From: Chloroflexota bacterium
GTDB lineage: Bacteria > Chloroflexota > UBA6077 > CF-72
Reading direction: 5' to 3'
Assembly: GCA_019247135.1 (NCBI GenBank)
Contig: JAFAPL010000441.1
Coordinates: 1 to 12,097 of the forward strand
Length of the DNA stretch: 12,097 nucleotides
The position numbers and the translations under genes are program-made. The notes below the pieces were generated by a model. That model ran no database searches. It was not told the DNA's origin and saw nothing but the letters and a program-made list of their open reading frames with translations. Shown here piece by piece: positions 7,397-12,097 of the stretch (positions are counted from its first letter, which is position 1; each line of letters starts with the position of its first letter).

Positions 7397-7412
7397 TGAA
7401 CCTACCTGTCAA
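7384..7412 (-). promoter_or_regulatory. Sigma70-like promoter of the ABC importer operon
   Basis: On the minus strand a perfect -35 TTGACA (7407-7412) is separated by 17 bases from TACAAA (7384-7389), a four-of-six match to TATAAT. Transcription would begin about 7377, giving a short leader that just contains the ribosome binding site. No equally good promoter was seen for the divergent oxidoreductase gene. Confidence 0.65.
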
Positions 7413-7496
7413 CGCCGCGCGTGCCGCCCGACTCAACCGCGTGCTCATCCTCGAAGCCACGCAGCGCACCCGGGCCATCAAGCGTACGTGGTCGGC

Positions 7497-8507
7497 ATGA
7501 TGGAGGCCCTCAATATCGCGATTCTCGGCGCAGGCGATATGGCCGGACGGCACGCGCGGGCATGGTCGAACATCGGACATCGCGTCGTGTCCGTAACGGA
7601 CATCGACCGCGCGCGCGCCAACGACCTGGCTGAGCATTACGGTGCACGCGCCTATGCCGATTTTCGTGAAGCCGTTGCCGATCCGGGGACGGATGTCATC
7701 TCGATTTGTCTTCCGCTCGCGCTCCACGCCAAGGCGACAATTTCCGCGGCCAATCACCACAAGCACGTCATCACTGAAAAACCCCTGTGTCGTACGTTCT
7801 CAGAGGCCGATGCGATGGAACGCGCAGTGCAGGCCGCGGGCGTACACTTCGCGTTCGGGCTTCAACGCAATCTCGCCGAAGGAGTGGGTCTGCTGCGGAC
7901 CTGGGCGGCGGAGGGCCGCTTCGGACGGCCGATGCTCTTCAGCTCCGACCTGTTGATGGAGGTGCGCCCGAAGCGACTCATGCATGACCGGGAGGGCAAC
8001 AACGGGCCGTTGACGGACACAGGCTGCCATTACTACATGTTGTGGCAGACGGTGTTTCGTTCGCGGCCGAAGATCGCGTACGCGCAAGGCCGGATTCTCG
8101 CGAGCGAGCGGCCGGAGCTGCGGCACATCCGACAGCTTGCGATCGATACAGCCGTCGTCATGCTCGAGTTCGAGTCCGGCGATATCGGCACATTCACTGT
8201 GTCGTGGGGACTTGCGGCGGGCTTTCAGCTCAAAGGCCGCGCAGATCGAATCGTGGGTCCGCGCGGCGGAGCAGAAGGCGCGGTCAACGGCGGATTGATG
8301 TCGTACGAAGGCGATCGCGTCGAGGAAGTCAAGATCCAAACGCGCGATTTGCATGAACTGGAATTGGCTCTCTTTGCGGACGCGATCCGTGGTGGAGCGC
8401 CATTTCCGACTGGCTTCCGCGAGGGCCGCCAGATGCTTGCCGTGACTGACGCCATTCTGCGTTCGGTGGATAGTGGGCAGCCGGTGCCCGTGGTGTACGA
8501 CGATTGA
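7497..8507 (+). CDS. Gfo/Idh/MocA family NAD(P)-dependent oxidoreductase
   Basis: A 336-residue sugar or polyol dehydrogenase. The N-terminal Rossmann fold has IAILGAGDMAGRHARAW (glycine motif G11-x-G13-xxx-G17). The EKP motif is at 94-96 (K95 the usual catalytic lysine) and the C-terminal domain carries D174-TGC-H178 in the position of the family's catalytic Asp/His motif. Family members oxidise a sugar or inositol hydroxyl to a ketone or reduce the reverse. The start could be ATG 7497 or 7500, or GTG 7488; none has a good Shine-Dalgarno, and ATG 7497 is preferred. First gene of a tight operon with three TIM-barrel isomerases; the next start codon is one base after its stop. The substrate is unknown, but the divergent importer suggests an imported sugar. 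Confidence 0.93.
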   Translation: MMEALNIAILGAGDMAGRHARAWSNIGHRVVSVTDIDRARANDLAEHYGARAYADFREAVADPGTDVISICLPLALHAKATISAANHHKHVITEKPLCRTFSEADAMERAVQAAGVHFAFGLQRNLAEGVGLLRTWAAEGRFGRPMLFSSDLLMEVRPKRLMHDREGNNGPLTDTGCHYYMLWQTVFRSRPKIAYAQGRILASERPELRHIRQLAIDTAVVMLEFESGDIGTFTVSWGLAAGFQLKGRADRIVGPRGGAEGAVNGGLMSYEGDRVEEVKIQTRDLHELELALFADAIRGGAPFPTGFREGRQMLAVTDAILRSVDSGQPVPVVYDD

Positions 8508-8508
8508 C

Positions 8509-9288
8509 GTGAAGCTGAGCTGTCTGGACGCGATGCTCGGCGAAGTGCCGCTGTCGGAACGGTTCGCTCGCGCCAGGGACGCCGGGTTCGACGGCATTGA
8601 CCTGCGTGGGGACGAAGTGAGTGGGGTGCTGAGCGTCGCGCGAGCGCTCGCGGATCAATTCCAGGTGGAAATCCCGACGGTGTACGGTCGATTGCGCGTG
8701 CCCTTAGTTGCCGCGACAGCCGCCGAACGCACTCGAGCAATGGATATCGTGCGCGAACGACTGCGATGTGCGTCCGCGCTCGGCGCCAGCGCATTGATCG
8801 TCGTGCCAGTTTTCGGTGAGCCGCGCTTTTCGTTCGATTGGCCGGGCGGTATCGACGCGGTCGAGCTGGCGTTGCTGGCGGTCGAACTCAAGGAGCTGGC
8901 GACGGATGCGGCCGCGTGCGAGGTGGCAATCCTGCTCGAGCCGCTGAACCGTCAAGAAACGCACCTTCTTCGCTCGCCGGCTGCCACGGCCGACTTCGTG
9001 CGTCGCATCGATAATCCGTGGGTAGCGGCGATGGCTGACACGTACCACATGGACCTCGAACATCAGGACGCCGTCGCGGAACTTCGCCACGCGGGCGACC
9101 AGCTGCGGCTCATGCACCTCTCCGACCGCCACCGCCGCCTGCCAGGCGCCGGCGGCATCGATTTTCCCACGATCATAAGGGCACTTCGCACCCAGGACTA
9201 CCGCGGCTACCTGGGCTTCGAATGCAGAGGTACGTTCGAGGTGGACGATCTCAAAGAGAGCGTCAGCTACGTGCGGAGTCTGATGTGA
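8509..9288 (+). CDS. Sugar phosphate isomerase/epimerase, TIM barrel (first of three)
   Basis: A 259-residue xylose-isomerase-like TIM barrel (AP endonuclease 2 family). All four expected metal ligands are present: E144 (LLEPLNR), D177 (MADTYHM), H203 (MHLSDRHR) and E238 (GFECRG). The spacings 33, 26 and 35 equal those I remember for D-tagatose 3-epimerase (E152, D185, H211, E246), so a ketose 3-epimerase or hydroxypyruvate-isomerase-like activity is plausible; exact substrate unknown. H180 and R205-R206 may bind substrate. GTG 8509 is chosen because KLSCLDAMLGE is a typical first strand and it starts one base after the preceding stop; an in-frame GTG 36 bases earlier would only add residues overlapping that gene. 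Its TGA overlaps the next start (GTGA). Confidence 0.9.
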   Translation: MKLSCLDAMLGEVPLSERFARARDAGFDGIDLRGDEVSGVLSVARALADQFQVEIPTVYGRLRVPLVAATAAERTRAMDIVRERLRCASALGASALIVVPVFGEPRFSFDWPGGIDAVELALLAVELKELATDAAACEVAILLEPLNRQETHLLRSPAATADFVRRIDNPWVAAMADTYHMDLEHQDAVAELRHAGDQLRLMHLSDRHRRLPGAGGIDFPTIIRALRTQDYRGYLGFECRGTFEVDDLKESVSYVRSLM

Positions 9289-10154
9289 TCAAGATCGGTT
9301 GCGGCCAGATTACCTGGCGCGGCGTGCCCGAAAGCCAGGTTCTGGATGACATTGCGCGAGCTGGCTACGCCGGTTCGCCGCCGCGACTGAACATCGACCG
9401 CTCGGCAGCTGACACCGTCAGTTTCTATCAGCAGTACGGTCTGGAGCCGGCGCCATGCTATTTTTCGGCGCCGTTCTGGCGCGCCGACCAGTGCGACAAC
9501 ATCGTGGAGGCTGCCAATCGTGCGGCGCGGTTTGTCCGTGACATCGGTTGCACTGAAATGTACGTTGCCGCGGCTGGCGACTATACGGCCCGAAATGGTC
9601 GCTCACGCCGCGACGCGTCCGGCCACGTCAAGCCAGACGACAGTCTGACGGACGATGAATGGCGCACCTTCGCGGACACCCTGAATGCAGTTGCTGCGGC
9701 CTCACTGCGAGAGGGTGTCTCCGCGTGCTTTCACAACCACGTCGGCACAGTCATCGAGGTCGAAGACGAAGTCGAGCGCCTGCTCGAGATGACTGATCCC
9801 GAGATGGTGTTTCTCGGTCCCGACACCGGCCACCTGGCCTGGGCCGGCGTGGACGTCCTCGATTTCTGCAGACGGTATCTGGGACGCATCAAGACGATGC
9901 ACCTCAAGGATATCGACGGGTCGGTGCGTGCTCGCGGAGCGGATGCTCAGTGGAGCTACACGGAGTTCGTGGATGACGGGATCTTTGTCGAGCTCGGCGA
10001 AGGCTGCGTTGATTTCCGTTCCATCATGTCGATGCTCGCTATGCTCGGCGGATTCACTGGCTGGTTGATCGTCGAAACGGACGTGACGCAAAAGCCGAGC
10101 GCATTCGAGAGCGCGCGGGTCAGTCGCGCGTATCTCCACGGCCTGGGCGTGTAA
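9285..10154 (+). CDS. TIM-barrel isomerase/dehydratase, inosose dehydratase (IolE)-like
   Basis: A 289-residue xylose-isomerase-like TIM barrel closest, from memory, to IolE-type proteins that dehydrate 2-keto-myo-inositol: MIKIGCGQITWRGVPE at the start, CFHNHVGTVIE, FLGPDTGHLAWAG, RIKTMHLKDI, FVELGEGCVDF and GWLIVETDVTQKP. Likely metal ligands are D180, H206 and E264. The first ligand position, Glu in the neighbouring barrels, is H150 here (H150-N-H152), as in the HHH/HNH motif of IolE-like proteins. No other inositol gene (iolB, C, D, A) is in the window, so the true substrate may be another keto-sugar. GTG 9285 overlaps the previous stop; its TAA overlaps the next ATG (TAATG). Confidence 0.9.
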   Translation: MIKIGCGQITWRGVPESQVLDDIARAGYAGSPPRLNIDRSAADTVSFYQQYGLEPAPCYFSAPFWRADQCDNIVEAANRAARFVRDIGCTEMYVAAAGDYTARNGRSRRDASGHVKPDDSLTDDEWRTFADTLNAVAAASLREGVSACFHNHVGTVIEVEDEVERLLEMTDPEMVFLGPDTGHLAWAGVDVLDFCRRYLGRIKTMHLKDIDGSVRARGADAQWSYTEFVDDGIFVELGEGCVDFRSIMSMLAMLGGFTGWLIVETDVTQKPSAFESARVSRAYLHGLGV

Positions 10155-11026
10155 TGGAAATCGGCCTGTATCACTCCTGTTTGATGGAGTGGGACCTGGA
10201 TCGGCTGTTCAGTTGGGCACGCACGACGGGCTACCGCGCCCTCGAGCTGCACGGCGGCCCGCGTTTCCGTCACGTGGATTGGAGCGCGATCGCCGCTGGC
10301 CGCGTCAACCCCGTCCTGGACGCGCAAGAAAAGTACAACGTGCGTGTCGTAGGTTTGATGTACGGCGCGCTGATTTTTTTCTCGGCCGACACAGCCGAGC
10401 GCGATTCCGCGTTCGAACGTCTGGAAACATTGCTGCATGCGGCGCGGCGCGCGCGCGTGCCACTCGTGTCGACGTTTACCGGTCGCGATCCGACTTTGAC
10501 GCTCGACGAGAACCTGGAGCGTTCGGCTGATTCACTGCGCCGCATCGCTGATCTGGCCGAACGGCACGAAGTGGATGTGGCATTCGAGAACTGCCCCATG
10601 TTCCACGTCTGGCCGTGGGTACACAATGTCGCGGTCTCGCCCGCGATGTGGCGTCGAATTTTCGAAATCGTGCCCACACCGCGCATGGGATTGAACTTCG
10701 ATCCGTCACATCTCGGCTGGCAAGGGATCGATACGCTTGCCGCGCTGGGCGACTTCCGCGACCGCATCAAACTGGTCCAGGCGAAGGACACTGAAATACT
10801 GCCCGATGTTCAGCGCGAGGAGGGCATGCTCAGCTTGCGCTGGTGGCGGCACCGCATTCCGGGCGAAGGCAGTATTGACTGGGCCGCCTTCTTCGCGCGT
10901 CTGCGGGAGGTTGGCTACGACTCCGTGGTGAGCATCGAGCACGAGGACCCGGTGTACGAAGGCTCGGACGAGCGGGTGCTGGAGGGGCTGGCGCGCACGC
11001 GGGCGCACCTGGAGCAGTTTCTCTAG
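10154..11026 (+). CDS. Sugar phosphate isomerase/epimerase, TIM barrel (third of three)
   Basis: A 290-residue xylose-isomerase-like TIM barrel, last gene of the operon. Motifs are LELHGGPRF near residue 30, AFENCPM (E145), LNFDPSHLGWQGID (D183, H186), LVQAKDTEI (Q209), RIPGEGSIDW and SIEHEDP (E262). Q209 sits 26 residues after D183, exactly where the sibling proteins have the metal-ligand histidine (H203 and H206), so this copy has Gln for His at that site. The enzyme may still bind metal, since the other three ligands and H186 remain, but its chemistry could differ. ATG 10154 overlaps the previous TAA. The 100-bp gap after it carries inverted-repeat copy B and no recognisable terminator. 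Confidence 0.9.
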   Translation: MEIGLYHSCLMEWDLDRLFSWARTTGYRALELHGGPRFRHVDWSAIAAGRVNPVLDAQEKYNVRVVGLMYGALIFFSADTAERDSAFERLETLLHAARRARVPLVSTFTGRDPTLTLDENLERSADSLRRIADLAERHEVDVAFENCPMFHVWPWVHNVAVSPAMWRRIFEIVPTPRMGLNFDPSHLGWQGIDTLAALGDFRDRIKLVQAKDTEILPDVQREEGMLSLRWWRHRIPGEGSIDWAAFFARLREVGYDSVVSIEHEDPVYEGSDERVLEGLARTRAHLEQFL

Positions 11027-11051
11027 GGCCGCACTAGCGCAAGCATGATCT

Positions 11052-11108
11052 CGCGGGCTGACGCGCGGGCTTCCAGATCGTTCAACTTACAACTTGATAG
11101 CTCTGGCT
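11052..11108 (+). repeat. Intergenic inverted repeat, copy B
   Basis: Aligns ungapped with the reverse complement of 1431-1487 (45 of 57 identical by hand). It lies between the convergent ends of the third isomerase and PadR. It lacks the internal hairpin of copy A. Just beyond the aligned part, CTCGTGCAG occurs at 11107-11115 and, on the same strand, at 1424-1432, so this short piece is oriented oppositely to the rest of the repeat. Confidence 0.65.
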
Positions 11109-11126
11109 CGTGCAGGCATGCGAGTC

Positions 11127-11486
11127 TCAGTCAATCGCGTCGAGGGCCGCTCCGACTGCACCGTCGTGTGCCGCGGGCAATTGTTCCAGGCCTTCGAACA
11201 GGAACTGGTTGACCGCAATCAGCGCCTGGTCCAGTTGCGCGCGACCCTTCTTGGTGATGCGGTAATACCGTCGCCGCTTGCCTTTGACCGTCTTTCCCTT
11301 GCTCTTGAGCCAGCCCGCCTTTTCGAGGTCGTGCAGCAGCGGATACAGCGTTCCCGGACCGACGCGGTGGCCCGCGGCCATCAGATCGTCGCTGAGTTCT
11401 ACGCCCGACGTCGGCCCGCGCTGAGCGGCGCGCAGGATGCGCAGCCGCACCAGACCCTGGATGATGTCACGTCGCAGGTTGACCAT
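11127..11486 (-). CDS. PadR-family transcriptional regulator
   Basis: A 119-residue winged-helix regulator of the small PadR class: VNLRRDIIQGLVRLRIL, then ELSDDLMAAGHRVGPGTLYPLLHDLEKAGWL (recognition helix and turn), a basic wing KGKRRRYYRITKKGRAQL and a C-terminal helix for dimerisation. PadR proteins are usually repressors released by small ligands, often phenolic acids or drugs. ATG 11486 is chosen because family similarity begins at once; the frame remains open to a TTG at 11561, but that extension would cover the control region and the MgtC start. There is no Shine-Dalgarno before the ATG, so initiation may be from a very short leader. It is divergent from the MgtC-like gene, with a palindromic site between them. 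Confidence 0.92.
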   Translation of the reverse strand: MVNLRRDIIQGLVRLRILRAAQRGPTSGVELSDDLMAAGHRVGPGTLYPLLHDLEKAGWLKSKGKTVKGKRRRYYRITKKGRAQLDQALIAVNQFLFEGLEQLPAAHDGAVGAALDAID

Positions 11487-11494
11487 TGGTCGTC

Positions 11495-11514
11495 GATATC
11501 GTAGAAATGATATC
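11495..11514. promoter_or_regulatory. Candidate PadR operator, GATATC-N8-GATATC
   Basis: Two GATATC palindromes (11495-11500 and 11509-11514) separated by eight bases make an AT-rich inverted repeat in otherwise GC-rich DNA, starting nine bases upstream of the PadR start. TATCAT on the minus strand (11507-11512) and AATAAT on the plus strand (11515-11520) could be -10 boxes of the two divergent genes, though neither has a clear -35. The position fits autorepression plus control of the MgtC-like gene. Confidence 0.5.
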
Positions 11515-11538
11515 AATAATCTCGTACCCTGTTGCGCG

Positions 11539-11551
11539 AGACAGGTTGTCT
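11539..11551 (+). other. Small hairpin just before the MgtC-like start
   Basis: AGACA-GGT-TGTCT is a perfect 5-bp inverted repeat ending three bases before ATG 11555. It could be a second half of a control site or a weak RNA hairpin over the start region; it may also be chance. Confidence 0.2.
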
Positions 11552-11554
11552 GAG

Positions 11555-12097
11555 ATGCCAACTGACGTTGAATTCGCCCTGCGCATGCTGGTTGCCGCCC
11601 TGCTATCGGGCATCGTCGGCCTGGAGCGCGAGCGCGGCGACCGCGCGGCCGGTCTGCGGACGCATGCTCTGGTTGGGCTGGGCGCGTGCCTGGTCATGCT
11701 CGTATCGGCGTTCGGCTTTCAGGACTGGCATTTCTCCCAGGGCGCACTCGATCCGTCGCGCATCGCGGCGCAAGTCGTCAGTGGCATCGGTTTCCTCGGC
11801 GCCGGGGTCATTATTTTTCAGCGCGATCGGGAGGTGGTGCGCGGGCTGACCACCGCCGCCAGTGTGTGGGTGGTGGCCGCGATCGGATTGGCTGTAGGCG
11901 GCGGCATGTATATCACTGCCACGATCGGCACTGGGATCACCCTGCTCATCCTCGCCGGGCTCAAACCACTCGAACGCAGCGTGGCTCGGCGTCGTACCAG
12001 CACAGCCAATACGCGCCTCGGCCTGGAACTCGACGCAGCCGTCCTGCCCGTTCGGGACGTCGTCGCCAGCGTCCAGCAGCTCGGTCTGCAGGTGCGT
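11555..12097 (+). CDS. MgtC/SapB family membrane protein (3' partial)
   Basis: Translating from ATG 11555 stays open to the window end (181 codons), so the C-terminus is missing. The sequence is MgtC/SapB: a first helix (7-24) ending GIVGLERERGDRAAGLRTH, a second helix 37-54 (ALVGLGACLVMLVSAF), GIGFLGAGVI in helix three (77-86), VRGLTTAASVWVVAAIG leading into helix four, and helix five to about 136. A soluble domain begins near residue 150 and is cut. The family is linked in pathogens to growth in low magnesium and to ATP synthase modulation; in free-living bacteria its role is unclear. Only a weak AGG (11543-11545) precedes the start. Divergent from PadR, which may control it. Confidence 0.9.
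   Translation, partial: MPTDVEFALRMLVAALLSGIVGLERERGDRAAGLRTHALVGLGACLVMLVSAFGFQDWHFSQGALDPSRIAAQVVSGIGFLGAGVIIFQRDREVVRGLTTAASVWVVAAIGLAVGGGMYITATIGTGITLLILAGLKPLERSVARRRTSTANTRLGLELDAAVLPVRDVVASVQQLGLQVR

Noticed and set aside
7362..7766. N-terminal extension of the binding protein (open frame to 7766)
   Set aside because: It would place 135 residues before a clear lipoprotein signal, overlap the divergent promoter and the oxidoreductase gene, and ignore the strong ribosome binding site before ATG 7361.
10374..10380. Run of seven T as terminator or frameshift site
   Set aside because: It lies in the middle of an intact isomerase frame (LIFF), has no preceding hairpin, and both flanks read in the same frame.
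1431..11108. Composite transposon
   Set aside because: Inverted repeats are imperfect and no transposase, integrase or target duplication was seen, so only the repeat itself is reported.
11027..11126. Bidirectional terminator between the third isomerase and PadR
   Set aside because: GC-rich segments are present but I found no stable inverted repeat followed by a T-run on either strand; the space is better explained by repeat copy B.
11487..11561. PadR extension to a TTG start
   Set aside because: PadR similarity begins at ATG 11486; the extension would cover the palindromic control region and the start of the MgtC-like gene.

Overview
The window is GC-rich bacterial DNA, densely packed, with many 4-base stop/start overlaps (GTGA, ATGA, TAATG) and frequent GTG starts. 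The lipoprotein with a long Ser/Thr/Ala linker, the GAF-PAS histidine kinase and the many TIM-barrel sugar enzymes would suit a soil Chloroflexota or a similar high-GC heterotroph. That placement is an inference with low confidence; there is no rRNA or marker gene here to settle it.

Layout. (1) 1-1329, +: the 3' part of a GAF-PAS sensor histidine kinase. Its last codons and stop form the first unit of a three-copy 35-bp tandem repeat (1309-1413). (2) 1580-3831, +: a DUF3500 protein overlapping by 4 bp an amidohydrolase that closely resembles 4-oxalomesaconate hydratase (LigJ type). (3) 3821-7361, -: a carbohydrate-type ABC importer operon (lipoprotein binding protein, MalF-type permease, MalG-type permease) with no ATPase gene. 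It runs convergently into the amidohydrolase, overlapping its end by 11 bp. (4) 7362-7496: the divergent control region, with a good sigma70-like promoter for the importer and a perfect 17-bp palindrome lying over its -10 box. (5) 7497-11026, +: a four-gene operon of one Gfo/Idh/MocA oxidoreductase and three different xylose-isomerase-like TIM barrels, all 1 base apart or overlapping. (6) 11127-12097: a PadR-family repressor (-) divergent from an MgtC/SapB-family membrane protein (+) that runs off the window end.

How the genes may work together. Blocks 2-5 read as one catabolic locus: import of a sugar, polyol or sugar conjugate, oxidation by the Gfo/Idh enzyme, then isomerisation, epimerisation or dehydration by the TIM barrels (one resembles inosose dehydratase). 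The LigJ-like hydratase belongs to a family acting on ring-cleavage products of protocatechuate and gallate, so the locus may combine sugar and aromatic-acid chemistry. The substrate cannot be read from the sequence.

A 57-bp imperfect inverted repeat (1431-1487 and 11052-11108, about 79% identical by hand alignment) brackets almost exactly this block. No transposase, integrase, tRNA, rRNA or CRISPR array was seen. No stretch longer than about 250 bp lacks a gene.
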